From contig NC_062225.1 in assembly GCF_902686445.1 (NCBI RefSeq), forward strand, positions 92,368,581 to 92,432,580: DNA of 64,000 nucleotides, in the 5' to 3' direction. Below the pieces are notes generated by a model that had not been told where the DNA came from, ran no database searches, and saw only the letters and a list, made by a program, of their open reading frames with translations. Source of the DNA: Sciurus carolinensis (Eukaryota; Chordata; Mammalia; Rodentia; Sciuridae). Below are positions 48,207 to 58,839 of the stretch, piece by piece. A program made the translations under genes and the position numbers. How positions within the stretch are numbered: the stretch's first letter is position 1; each line of letters begins with the position of its first letter.

Positions 48207-50185
48207 CTGTGCAGTGGTATGTGTCTGAGGAAGGAGTGGGGACATTCCTTGCCACTCAGGCTTCTCCTCCCAGCTGAAGCCCAACAGCATTACATGAATT
48301 CAATAAACAGATAATGAACATCATAAATCTCAGTTCATTAAAATAACGATGACTGATGGGTTAAGTGACAGATTATTCCATCTAATTTGGACACACTGGT
48401 GTCTGAGGCACATGCCTTTTCACTGATCACTGGCTTCTATTTGTGTGGGGTCCCTGGAGCTGATCTCATGAGGGCGCATTCCCACCACGGAACACGTGGA
48501 GAAAGGCCAGGTGTCACACCCCACCCGCCGGAAGTCCCGCTGGAGGTGAGGAACCTGCAAACCTGCCCAGGGCCACAGGCGGGCTGGCTCACATGTGGTA
48601 GGTAGCCTGCCGCCTAGAGCTCTGGAGGCCAGATCGGGTGGGCGCTGCCGGGACTCGCTCCCTGCGGCTCTGTGGTGTCCCAGGCCTCGGTCCTGGGCTT
48701 GCAGGTGGCAGTCTTCGTGAGCACACGGGGTCCTGTCACCCCGTGTCTGTCTCCAGGGAGCCCCTTCTCGTGAGGCCGCTCGTCCATACTGGTTTGGGAC
48801 CACTCTGATGACCTCGCCCAACCTCCTCGCCCTGGAAGGGCCTCGTCTCTAAGCTAGGCCGCACCCTGGGGAGCTGCCTTGGACTCAGCCCAGGGATTTG
48901 GGAAGGGCCTCCGCGAGCCCACAACAAATGCATACAGGAAGCCCTGCTGGGAAGGGCGAGCGGGTGGGGGCGGCGGGCCTGGCTCCAGGCCCACGGGGGA
49001 GGGGCCGGCATGGCGCTCACAGCAGCCTCCTGCCCTGGGTGCGGCAAGGCCTGTGCGTGGGTCAGTGCACTGCAGGGCCCTGCCTGCCCCTGGCTCCAGA
49101 GCCAGGATCCTCTGCTCTGCAGCTTCCCTCCGGCTCCCGTCCTAGGGCGCAGCCTCCAGGCAGCCAAGGTGCTGCTGCCGCCACGTGCAAGGTCCCTCCT
49201 TGAGCACTGCGGCCGTCCCAGTCTGTGGCTACCACACTCCCAGGAAGCCACGTGACCCCACCCCACACCGTCCCCTGCCGGGACACACCCAGAGGCTCCC
49301 TGCTCTGTGGATCCTACCACAGGTGTGGCTTCAGCCGGGCGCTCGCACCCGGGCTCGAGTTGGCTCCACACAGCACCCAGGGTCCCTCGTCCTCTGGAAC
49401 TCAGACCCCTTCCTGCATGCTTCCTGTGCTTGGCCTTGGGTCCCCTGCTCCAGTGGGTTCTTGGCCTGCTCCCTGACACCACTCAGACCCCTCTGCCGAG
49501 CACTTCCGAGGAGTTTCTCAGTGCCTCGCCTCTCTCTCGGGACTCCGTTCTGGTACTTGCCCTCCAGCCCCATAGCCCACACTTGCTGGTGGCACGGTTG
49601 CTTTTGACAGCAGTCTACGACCCAGACAGATGAGCAGCCCCCGCCAGGCCTCCCCAGCAGGCACTGCAGGCAGCTACCAAACATCCCTGACCAGGGACCC
49701 CGAGTAGAGGAAGGAACATTACGAAGCACAACTCAGGAAAAGCCCCCTGTCAACTGCCTGGTAGTTCAAGGGTTTCCAGACTGCTCTTAGAGGTACACCG
49801 CTTTGAATTCTAGGAGGTTCGCTGCAATGGAATTGCACCCTTCATTAGCAAATAAAGCAACTAAACCTGATGCCGGGCCTCTCACCTAAACTCACAGATG
49901 AGGCAAGGGAGAGACTTCAAAAGTCTCTGGTCAGAGTCTGCCAGATACACCTGCAGCAGCTGGACTCACTCAGAAATTTGCGTCCCCCCCAATTCCTGGG
50001 ATGCAAGGAACCAGTCAAGACAGGGAAAATAGGGAAAGAAGGTGAGAGTTAGAGACACAGCATGAACTTGAGGCCTGGAACAGATAACGAAGCAAACCTC
50101 AGGTCAACATGGAGGGTGGCTGTGCATAGTGGCAACTGGGCATCCATCTAAAACACTGTAAGCAGAAAGCACTGTCTTCTAGCTC
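48207..50185. other. Unassigned, GC-rich at 48600-49650
   Basis: No repeat or gene supported. Frames at 48736-49482 (minus), 48879-49145 and 49185-49607 (plus) overlap in GC-rich sequence and have no domain. A short AT-rich patch (48290-48400) carries TAAT-type motifs but is too short to interpret. Confidence 0.4.
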
Positions 50186-50320
50186 CGCATCTGTCCAACT
50201 GATTCAATAAATCTTCAAGACCACCTGCTAAGTGGATGGCCCCAGCTTGTGGGACGCAAAGTATATGTAAGTCAGTCTCTGCGCTCCAGAAACCAGGAAC
50301 GCAGGTGTGAACTAGACACA
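50186..50320 (-). mobile_element. L2-type LINE fragment, minus strand
   Basis: 'tgattcaataaatcttcaag' (50200), followed by a diverged 'acctgctaagtg' and 'agcttgtgggacgcaaag' (50244), resembles the reversed L2 3' end (the block before and after 'attgagcacctactatgtgcc'). Weak. Confidence 0.45.
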
Positions 50321-50384
50321 CCTGTTCAAAGCAGTCAGTAACAACAGCCAGCCAGCTGTCAATTGTCACCACGAATGGGCACGA

Positions 50385-50560
50385 GGACACAGTGGAGCTT
50401 TGTCTCCACCACTTGGGTAGCTGAGTGACCTGCACGTGTCCCTTAGTCCCAAGCCCAATCCTGGATATCATAAATTGGAGAATATGATATTTCCTTCCTC
50501 AGAGTGTAATAAAGTAAAAATTAGAATGAGATAGCATACAAGATGAAATAAAATTCAACC
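50385..50560 (+). mobile_element. MIR SINE fragment, plus strand
   Basis: 'tccaccacttgggtagctga' (50405) and 'gtgacctgcacgtgtccctt' (50425) match the MIR core ('ccacttactagctgtgtgacc'). It is followed by a degraded continuation with 'atttccttcctcagagtg' (50490). Confidence 0.6.
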
Positions 50561-51003
50561 ACACAAAATCATCTAACCACTGTCACCACCACCTGACAGT
50601 GATAATGCTAATGATGATGGTGATGGAGCAGCTGTCACCACACTGGGAATCAGTGACAGATGAATGACCCAGAGGAGATGTGCACCCAGGCCCTGGAGTT
50701 TACGTATGTAATGGAGAGCCACTAAATCTGTGGATTCCCATTTCTCATTTAATATCCATCTGTCAATGATATCACAGCACAAAATTCAACTTGTATAGTT
50801 GTTTCAAATGCTTAAAAAGAACTCAAAAGCTTACCCAGAAGACCCATTTGATCTCTCTCCAACAAAGAGACAGGGAGAACCCAAGAATGAGCCGAACGGC
50901 AGCAGGTGCATGACTTTCCTGAGATCCCGGGGACTGAATCATTTACCCAAATGCACAACTTTCACCCAAGTAAAATGTCCAGGCCTGTATATATGTCACA
51001 TGA
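50561..51003. other. Unassigned sequence
   Basis: No repeat or gene recognised. Confidence 0.4.
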
Positions 51004-51016
51004 AAAGTTCATGTTT

Positions 51017-51125
51017 GGGGGCTGTGGTTGTGGTTCAGTGGCAGAGTGCTATCCTAGCATGTGTGAGGCACTGGGTTCAATTCTCAGCACCACATATAAA
51101 AGAATTGACAACTAAATACTTTTTT
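51017..51125 (+). mobile_element. Squirrel ID SINE, plus strand, 13-bp TSD
   Basis: A tRNA-derived body (ggctgtggttgtggttcagt then ggcagagtgc) holds an A-box-like 'tggttcagtgg' and a B-box 'gggttcaattctc'. It ends 'agcaccacatataaaagaat' plus a squirrel-type 3' extension. The 13-mer aaagttcatgttt flanks it exactly (51004-51016 and 51126-51138). A T-rich patch (51120-51125) lies just before the right copy. It could act as a Pol III terminator if the SINE is transcribed. Low divergence and a perfect duplication make it one of the younger insertions here. Confidence 0.93.
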
Positions 51126-51138
51126 AAAGTTCATGTTT

Positions 51139-51645
51139 CTATCTCAATACCCAAATCTCACAGTGAAAACATATCAGAGATCACACATTTTACATTATAC
51201 AAAGAAACTACTATTTACCAGAACAAATATTGCTTAAGCGTGTGTGCATGTATATATGTAAGAATGCATGCATACACATATGCCCACACTCTACGATCAT
51301 GGAAATTCACTACATACAAAAATATTACATGTCACATAAATTGTAAATCAAATCATCAGTGATGCAAATTTGAATGCCAACTGCCAAGCAATATTTTGCT
51401 AGAGAACTTCTTCAGTCCTTTGTTATAAACTGTGACACTTTCTCATCAGAGTGGATTTTCCAGCTTCTGACCACTTCTCAGTTCCTGCAGGCGCCAGGTT
51501 CAGCAGGATGCTCCGACAGCTGTGGCCTCTCTGTGGGCATCATTTGTTCATAGAGCCCATACTTACTTCAGCATTCATCCAAATCAGGAAAGCTTCCACA
51601 AAGCTCTACCACAGGGTCCTGATGCTGATACGCCCTCTCTGGATA
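51139..51645. other. Unassigned sequence
   Basis: AT-rich on the left, mixed on the right. No repeat or gene recognised. Confidence 0.4.
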
Positions 51646-51981
51646 TGTTAGTCAGCCTTGAGTTACTGTGGTGAGGCACCTGAGGCTGCTAACTTTACAA
51701 TAGAAGAGGGTTACTTAGCTCACACTTCGTGGTGGTTAATCCAAATGGCAGGACACAGTGCTGGGCTCTGGCAAGGACCCCTTAGCAGATGCAGATGGCA
51801 GATGGTGAAGGATCACATGGGGAGCAAAGTGGGTGTCAGAGTCCCCTCCTGGGGAAAGCCCCAAGCCCAACGACCTCCCACTAGTCACCCCTCCTAAGGT
51901 TCCACAGCACTTCCCAGCCCCACACCTTGACCACGTCTTCAATCACAGTGGGCCTTAGGGGAACCACCCCCAACTTTGCCA
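51646..51981 (-). mobile_element. MaLR-type LTR, minus strand
   Basis: Reverse of a MaLR LTR: 'tgttagtcagccttgagtta' (51646), 'cttagctcacacttcg' (51714) and 'agtcacccctcctaaggttc' (51882), then a decayed start region to about 51981. No matching duplication was found, so ends are approximate. Confidence 0.55.
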
Positions 51982-52076
51982 CCGGACCTAGGGCCCTGCC
52001 TGAAGACCCAGAGGGATCAGAGTTGCCTCGTTCAGAATGGAGGATCTTCCCACATTAGTGATAGATTACAGAGCAT

Positions 52077-52087
52077 GAGTTTTTTCC
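52077..52087. repeat. Left target-site duplication of inverted L1
   Basis: gagttttttcc, repeated exactly at 52616-52626 (one or two edge bases could be shared microhomology). Confidence 0.8.
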
Positions 52088-52615
52088 TTTTCTTTATTTA
52101 TTTTTTTATTGTAAACAAATGGGATACATGTTGTTTCTCTGTTTGTACATGGAGTAAAGGCATACCATTTGCCACTCATACTTCAGAGAGAGCACTAATT
52201 TCCAGAATATATAAAGAACTCAAAAAACACTACACCAAGAATACAAATAACCCAGTCAACAAATGGGCTAAGGATATGAAGAGACACTTCACAGAAGATC
52301 TACAAGCAATTGACAAACATATGAAAAAATGTTCACCATCTTTGGTAATAAGAGAAATGCAAATCAAAACTACCCTAAGATTCCATCTCACCCCAATTAG
52401 AATGGCGATTATCAAGAATACAAGCAACAACAGGTGTTGGCGAGGATGTGGGGAAAAAGGTACACTCATACCTTGCTGGTGGGACTGCAAATTAGTGCAG
52501 CCACTCTGGAAAGCAGTATGGAGACTCCTTAGAAAACTTGGAATGGACCTACCATTTGACCCAGCTATCCCACTCCTCGGCCTATACCCAAAGGACTTAA
52601 AATCAGCATACTACA
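52088..52615 (-). mobile_element. Twin-primed LINE-1 (5' inversion), minus strand
   Basis: From the left: a T-rich run (reverse of the poly(A) tail), then the reverse complement of the L1 3' UTR end up to 52172 (compare 12976-13052). Then there is an abrupt switch to plus-strand ORF2 sequence, 52168-52615, colinear with 12130-12585 of the other copy. The switch has a 5-base overlap, TTTGC (52168-52172), that fits both segments. An 11-bp duplication flanks the whole. This is the classic product of twin priming: one insertion whose 5' part is inverted. Everything between the two segments in the source L1 is missing. Confidence 0.93.
52168..52615 (+). pseudogene. LINE-1 ORF2 fragment in the inverted segment
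   Basis: Encodes part of the ORF2 C-terminal region from FATHTSERALISRIYKELK through CWRGCG, CWWDCK and [13 protein letters not shown] to KSAYYR, without internal stops. Relative to the copy at 11044-12837 it has an in-frame 3-bp deletion (near 52289). The metal-binding-type His of the Cys-rich motif is replaced by Pro (codon 52471-52473), and the Asp lost in the other copy is kept here (CWWDC). It has no start, RT core or stop of its own. The open frame 51976-52683 that contains it joins flanking DNA, reversed 3' UTR and this segment, and is an artefact. Confidence 0.9.
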
Positions 52616-52626
52616 GAGTTTTTTCC
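52616..52626. repeat. Right target-site duplication of inverted L1
   Basis: Exact copy of 52077-52087. Confidence 0.8.
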
Positions 52627-54621
52627 ACTTGTTGCACCTTTTGCCAGGTACAAGATCACTGCCTTCCGAGCCTGCTGTTCTGAAGCAGCCACACCCAAGC
52701 GCCTCTCAGGGAGAGCCAGGCCCTGCACTAAAAGGGAAACCAAGAATGGTCCGGGCCAGCCAGCCTGGGAGCTGCGGGGGCTGTTTGGAAACTGGGACCC
52801 TCTTCACCTGGTGACTCAGGTGTCCTGCCCCACTGTTACCCACTTTAAGACGGAGCTTCTAAGGATGCGCAAAATACGCATTTATAATAAGATCCAGGGT
52901 GATTCACGCCCGCAGAATTTACAAAGCACCCCAGAGAATTGTCTTGTGTCTGACAGAGGTCAGCGTCGGAGGCTGCCCTCGCCCACCCTTCAGGAAGCTC
53001 TGCAGGTGCCGCTGCGGCCACACACCTGGGAGGGGAACACACCTCAGCAGCCCCCACACCAGGCTGAGGAGGGCACGCAGCATGCCATCTGCTTTGAACT
53101 GCAAGTAACCCAAATGGCCATGGCTCTGCTGAGGCACTGTCACTGCCGGAGGAGGAAGCCCAGTCGCGAGGTGGCCGGGCGGCCGGAGCTAAGCACTCCT
53201 CACGCATCCCCAGTTCCTAGGCCACCTCGCCGGCTCCGTCCTGAGCGAAGCCGAGGTGCAGAGCCAAGGAGGAAGGTGTGAGGAGCGGCTCACAGTCAGA
53301 AGTTAGCGGGACCTTGGGGACCCCGTCCTCCTCTCCGAGCTCTCTGAAGTTCTTCCTCTGGGCCGCAGGCTTCCTGCAGACACCATCCTCCAGAGTTCAC
53401 GTTTTACACCCTTTGAGATTTTAGGAAAAAACGTGTTTCTTCCTTCAGTTGCCACAATAAAAATCACTGTCTTACCTGCGCTTCTCACCTGCGCTGCCAG
53501 GCTGATTTGTGTAGGACCGACACCCGGAGGAGGCGAGGCTGCTGGGAGTCTGGCCAGCGGGCCCTGAGTGTCTGCTTGGCGCCTCCTTCTCCTTCTGCGG
53601 GAAGCGCCTCCTTTGCTGCTCCGCAGAGCTGCTCCCAGGTCGGGAGCGTGAGGGGAAACGGCTCGCGACATGTGCTGGTTCGTTCTAACTGAAACCTTCA
53701 AAAAACTAGGAATTCAGACTCGCTGGCAGCCGGTGGCACTCTGCTCTCCCCGTTCACCCTGGGAAACCAGCCTTCTACGGGGCTCGGGGAGGACAGGAAG
53801 GCCCGAGGAGCCAGGCAGCACAGGCCCGTCCCTGGAGGGCGGGAGGAGGGGAGAGAGGACCACTCTGCCGGTGCTGGGAGGTCAGAGAAGCTTTCAACTG
53901 GAACACAGCAGCCAGCTTGCTGGGGCTGCCCACGAAGCGCCACAGCCAGGCGGCCTCAGCAACACGAGTCCATTCTGGGTCCTGGACAAGGACAAGGGGC
54001 TGGGGGGCCGAGCTCCCTCGAGGCCGGGGGCTCCTCCGTCCTCCTCTGGCTCTGGTCCCGCATCCTCAGGGCTCCCAGCTTCCACGTCCATGGCTCTGAT
54101 TCCGCCATCGTCACTCCTTCTCCTGGCCCTGGCTTTCTGGGCCCAAATCTCCCTATTCTCACAAGAGCACTGCCGCTGTACTGGGCCCACCTAATCCACC
54201 AGGACCTAGTTTAAAGCTGGCTGCATCTGCAAAGTCCCCGTTCCAAGCGCTGTCACATCCCTGGAGACAGTGTGTCCAGGTACCAGCATGGCTTTCCGAG
54301 CAAAAGCCCACCAGATCTCAGTACAAGGAAGCTTTTGATGACCTTCAGCAAAGCCCTGGATGGCAAAGCCAGGGGGCAGCAAGGTGAGGAGAGCTAGGGG
54401 TTAAGGAGGTCAGAGGGCAGAGACATGCAGTCCAGAAGTCTGGTTTGAAGGGGAAGAATAGTGACAAATGGCAGAGGGCATCTGTGCTGAAGGAAGCTTC
54501 GTCCATTTTGTGAACAGATGGAGGCCTGGGGAGGGGAGGCCCAGGAGCAAGAAGGGGCACTTGCTCCCGAGAAGCCTTTCTTGGTGGGGCAAGGTCTTGA
54601 CAGAGAGGAGGTGTGAGTACA
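52627..54621. other. Unassigned, GC-rich sequence
   Basis: No repeat or gene supported. Frames 52811-53281, 53303-53701 and 53670-54194 overlap one another in opposite orientations, have compositionally biased translations and no domain. Confidence 0.4.
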
Positions 54622-55022
54622 GGGAGCTCAGCCCCAGATGGGGTCAGACAGACCAGTGGAGGCAGAGGCACATCCTGGGGAGCTCAGCCCCAGATGGGGT
54701 CAGAGAGACCAGTGGAGGCAGGGGCAGATCCTGGGGAGCTCAGCCCCAGCTGGGGACAGAGACACCAGTGGAGGCAGGGGCAGATCCTGGGGGAGCTCAG
54801 CCCCAGATGGGGGACAGAGATACCAGTGGAGGCAGGGGCAGATCCTGGGGAGATCAGCCCCAGCTGGGGGACAGAGACACCAGTGGAGGCAGGGGCAGAT
54901 CCTGGGGGAGCTCAGCCCCAGATGGGGACAGAGACACCAGTGGAGGCAGAGGCAGATCCTGGGGAACTCAGCCCCAGCTGGGGGTCAGAGAGACCAGTGG
55001 AGGCAGGGGCAGATCCTGGAGC
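54622..55022. repeat. Minisatellite, seven units of about 57 bp
   Basis: The unit is gggagctcagccccagatgg then ggtcagagagaccagtggag then gcaggggcagatcctgg. Starts lie at 54622, 54678, 54735 and onward, 56-58 bp apart, with small G insertions. Units alternate partly between 'cagatgggg' and 'cagctgggg' and between 'gtcagagag' and 'gacagagac'. The near-triplet period and lack of stops explain the frame 54468-55082 and its shadows. Confidence 0.96.
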
Positions 55023-55465
55023 TCGGGAGAAGCACTAGCTGAAGCAGAAGGAGGGAAGAGAAGGAGCTCAGGAGGACACTGAAGTTTTTGAGTAAGAGAC
55101 AAACAGTAGCAAGGTATGCTTCAGAGTGACCCAGTGACCTGTGGAGAATGGAGGCCACTGGAGAATGGAGGCCACTGGAGCACTCGGCCAGGGTCTGCCA
55201 GCCACAGGCATCAGTCCCCTGAGCAGCAGAATCAAGAGTGAGCAGAAGAGATGGCCTTCAGGTCCTACCCATGGAGGGAGGGAGGTGAGGAGCCAGTGGA
55301 GGGACCCGTGGAGGGGAGACGGAGGGAAGACGCAGACTTTACAGTTGACATTTATGATCCAGTAAAAGGGAAATGTCACAAGAAAAATAAACAAGCTGGC
55401 TACGGAGAATCTGGAGAGAAGGGTGGTACCATCTCAAAAATGCTCCAACAAAACTTTTAGGGAGC
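55023..55465. other. Unassigned sequence with a small duplication
   Basis: A 17-bp unit (ggagaatggaggccact) is duplicated in tandem at 55143-55176. Nothing else recognised. Confidence 0.5.
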
Positions 55466-55889
55466 TGCTTTAGTCAGCTTTTTGGCCGCTGTACTTAAAG
55501 ACCCAACCAGAACAAGTGTAGAGGAGGAAAAGTTTACTTGAGGGCTCACAGTTTTAGAGGTCTTAGTCCATAGAAGACTGGCCCCACTCCTCAGGGCTTG
55601 AGGTGAGGCTGAACATCACGGTGGAAGAGTGTGGCAGAGGGAAGCAGCTCACACGGTGATCAGAAAGCAGAGAGAAACTCCACTCTCCAGATACAAAACA
55701 TACCCAAAGCCACGCCCCAATTCCCACCTCCTCCAGACACACCCCACCACTTCAGTTACCACTCAGTTAATCCCTATCAGGGGATTAATTCACTGATTAA
55801 GACTCTCACAACCCAATCATTTCTCCTCTGAACCTTCCTGCATTGTCTCACGTGAGCTCTGGGGGACTCTTTACATCCAAACCATAATA
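55466..55889 (-). repeat. 3' LTR of the MaLR element
   Basis: Starts tgctttagtcagctttttgg on the plus strand and ends 'acatccaaaccataata'. Paired with 57360-57785. The same LTR type as 34917-35327. Confidence 0.85.
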
Positions 55890-57359
55890 TTCCACTCCTG
55901 GCCCCCAAAAGCCCACACTCATCTGGCAATGCAAAATACAAATATTTAATCCATTCCCAAGAGTCTCCATAGTCTCAACAGTTCCAAAATTGCTCAAAGT
56001 TCAAGTCCAAAGTCTTCTCTGAGGCTTAAGGCAATCTTTTATTGTGAGCTCCTGTAAAATTAAAAGCAATTTATAAGTATCCAATATATAATGGTTCAGA
56101 GTAAACATTTCCATTTACAAAAATAGGGGCATAGAAAGAAGGGATGGGACCCAAGCAAGACTGAAATCCAGCTGGACAAACAAGTGCTGTAGCTCCATGT
56201 CTGGCATCTGGGGCACATGGTTTTGTGAGGTTCTCTCCAAATGGCATGTGTAGCTCTGCCCTGAAGCCTTGTTGGTTGAAGCCCAGTGACCTTCCTATTG
56301 GCTTGTCTCTGCTCCATTCCTGCAGCTTTTCCAGGACGATGTCCCACGTTACCGGCATTTCTTAATCTCAGGGGTCCCCAGTGCAGCTTCGTCTTCCTCC
56401 TCACATCTCCACACTCAGACTTCTCAGGGGGCGCCCACGAGGACTCCGACCCTGCTGCACTTTGCCTGGCCTCCCAGGTCTTCCTTTGAAATCTTGGTGG
56501 AAGCCTCCATTACCCCCCTAACTCCAGCATCCTGCAGAACCAGCACCACGTGGTTGACCCAAAGTCTGCCACCATCTTGAACAGTAGCTAAGCCCACAGG
56601 GATCCTGGCTCCAGCAAGCAACTTCTGAGGGTCTGGGTGGTGGAGCATGTTGAAAAAACTTCCTAGGCCCCCTTGTGCACGAAGGGTGCTCTACTGGTCT
56701 CTTTTCAGGAGAATTTTCACCTTTACTCCCTTGAGCTTAAGATGGGTGTGGTCTTGCTGACTACTGAGGTGCCCTCAGGCCATCTTTCTTATTATCTCTG
56801 GAAAAAGTCTTTAGCATTTCTTTAGTGGTGGTAATGTCTTTAACAACTGTAACTTCCTTATTCCCAGTTTTTACTCCTACCTTTCAAGTTCAAGTTTTTC
56901 AAATCTTTCTGCTCCTAATTATCACAATAAATTTGGCTAAAAGTCAAATATTCATACAATATCCGCAAGACTGCCTGACTACTATGCCACCTAGATATTT
57001 CTTCTGACAGATTAAGAAGTTCGTCACTTTTAAAATCAGTTTCACAGAAAGTCTCAGGACACAGGCATAATACAGATAATTTCTCAGCCAGAACATAACA
57101 TACACGGCCTCTAGTGTCCTCCTTTTCCTCTAAAACCTCTTGAGCCCTGTCTTCACTGTCCAGAGTCCTTTTGTCATTCTGGTCTTCTGACCTCCACCAG
57201 AATCAGTCATTAATCTGCTCTTATAACAATCTAAAGCATTTCCAGTTTGCACAGCTAAACATCTCAAAATTCTTCCCACCAATTCCAAAAAGTTGAAAAA
57301 CTTCTGAATCACGTGGTCAGATTAGTCACAGCAGTGACCTCACTCTCGGTACAGATTTC

Positions 57360-57785
57360 AGTTTTAGTCAGCTTTTTCACCCACTGTGACTTAAAGACCC
57401 AACCAGAACAACTGTAGAGGAGGAAAGTTTATTTAAGGGCTGATAATTTCAGATGTCTTAGTCCACAGAAGGCCGGCTCTATTCCTTGGGGCTTGAGGTG
57501 AGGCAGAACATCAGGGCAAAAGAGTGTAGCAAAGGGAAGCAGCTCACATGATGATCAGAAAGCAGACAGAGAGGTCTCCACTTGCCAGATACAAATATAT
57601 ACCCAAAGCCATGCCCCAATTCCCACCTCCTCCAGCCACACCCACCACCTCAATTACCACTCAGTTAATCTCATCAGGGATTAATTCACTGATTGAGTTA
57701 AGACTCTGTCAACCCAATCATTTATCCTCTGAATTTTCCGGCATTGTCTCACACAGGAGCTTTTGGGGACATGCAAACGATAACA
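57360..57785 (-). repeat. 5' LTR of the MaLR element
   Basis: Starts near 'agttttagtcagctttttca' and ends 'acatgcaaacgataaca'. The segment just inside it (57330-57359) reads, reversed, 'ctgtaccgagagtgaggtc', the position expected for the primer-binding region. Confidence 0.85.
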
Positions 57786-57859
57786 GGAGGGGCCATGGAG
57801 CAGACACACAGGGAATGAGGTCAAGCCTGGACACTTCTGTGATGTGCAGGTGTTGAAGG

Positions 57860-58180
57860 GCTCTGCTGTTTGTGAGTCAGCTGGCTCCCTCGCTGCTTCC
57901 TTTGCCTCGAGTGCCCTTCCTTTGCGCCCCACCCATCCGTCTTCCTACTCACCCTTCAAGACTCAGGACAGCAGGTTGGGTCATGCCAGCAGCTTCTCCT
58001 GTCCTTCCTCAGCTGGGCCAGGACTTGGAACCCTTCCTCCCCAAGATACTCAGTGCTGGTTGTCAGTGTCCATCATGTTGTGTCCAGCCTTCCTCACTCC
58101 CTGGGCAGAACCTGGGCTCCTCCAGGCCAGCAGGGTGTCTAGCCATCACTATCCTCATCTGTCTGCTGCTGAACAGAGGG
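57860..58180 (+). mobile_element. L2-type LINE fragment, plus strand
   Basis: 'ttgcctcgagtgcccttcct' (57901), 'tactcacccttcaagactca' (57945) and 'cagcagcttctcctgtcctt' (57988) follow the order of the L2 ORF2 3' region ('ctggaatgcccttcc', 'ctcatccttcaaggc', 'agccttccctgac'). Diverged. Confidence 0.55.
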
Positions 58181-58289
58181 GTGGGGGAGAGGGAGGGGAG
58201 GAAGAGGGAAGGAGAGGGTGCATACCTACTGGTGAAGGACGGCAGCCCAGCCACATGTAGGGTCCCAGCCGAGGAGAACAGACCCAGGT

Positions 58290-58835
58290 CACCCTCCACT
58301 CCATTCTCCACAGGTCAGCAGGTCACTCCAAAGCACGCCTTGGTACTGTCTGTCTCCTACTCAAAACTTTCAGTGGCTGTATGCACATCCAGACTAAATC
58401 AAAACTGATCAGCCCAAATCAAGACTCTCACAATTTCACAAAGTCATCTCCAATGGCTGCTCTAGACTTGGCCAAAGCGAGGCATTCGCTGTGAGGTGCC
58501 TTGGCTTCCAAGTGTGTCCACAGACCCTGGAATGTTGCTCCAGCTGGCATCAAGATCCTTCCCTCCCTTAGGACTGAGTTCAGGTAACTGCCCTTTAATA
58601 TAGAACCCGTGCATGGCCTTCTCCCTCCCAGCCTCACTTGTCAACCTGGCCACACATTATCTGACTGGCAGGCCATGATGAGTGGACTTTGAACATAGTC
58701 TGCTGTGGCTGGTCCCCAAGCTCCTCGGAGCCATGAGCACATGCTACTCACCTTTGTCTTCCATGGGCCAGCATTGTAGCAAGCATTCAATAAACACTTC
58801 ATGCATGAATGAATGAATGAATGAGTGAGTGAACG
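58290..58835 (+). mobile_element. L2-type LINE pieces ending in a GAAT tail, plus strand
   Basis: 'ctactcaaaactttcagtgg' (58356) resembles an L2 coding block. 'agcattcaataaacacttca' (58783) followed by (GAAT)n is the hallmark L2 3' end. The middle section is poorly matched, so this may be two pieces. Confidence 0.55.
58806..58830. repeat. (GAAT)n short tandem repeat
   Basis: About four GAAT units then GAGT variants, the natural tail of the L2 3' end. Confidence 0.9.
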
Positions 58836-58839
58836 TGGC

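Larger units (their letters stand above)
55466..57785 (-). mobile_element. MaLR endogenous retroelement with both LTRs, minus strand
   Basis: Left LTR 55466-55889, internal region 55890-57359, right LTR 57360-57785. Reading the minus strand, the element's 5' LTR is the right-hand one. Each LTR is about 425 bp with TG..CA-like ends (left LTR end decayed). The flanking pentamers are GGAGC (55461-55465) and GGAGG (57786-57790), a probable target-site duplication with one change. The internal part is about 1.5 kb, the usual size for non-coding MaLR interiors of THE1/MST type, and it shows no gag, pol or env frame. MaLRs moved using proteins of related ERVL elements. The two LTRs differ visibly by substitutions and small indels, so the insertion is not recent. 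Confidence 0.88.

Noticed and set aside
51976..52683. 235-codon frame with apparent partial L1 homology as a fusion gene
   Set aside because: It spans flanking DNA, reversed 3' UTR and an inverted ORF2 segment of one twin-primed L1 insertion.
52811..53281. 156-codon Arg/Pro-rich frame
   Set aside because: GC-rich region with frames open on both strands and no recognisable domain.
54468..55082. 204-codon plus-strand frame
   Set aside because: Two thirds of it is the 57-bp minisatellite, and two other frames are open over the same stretch.
55890..57359. Coding retroviral interior
   Set aside because: No gag, pol or env frame or motif is visible. Size and blocks match the non-coding interior of MaLR elements.
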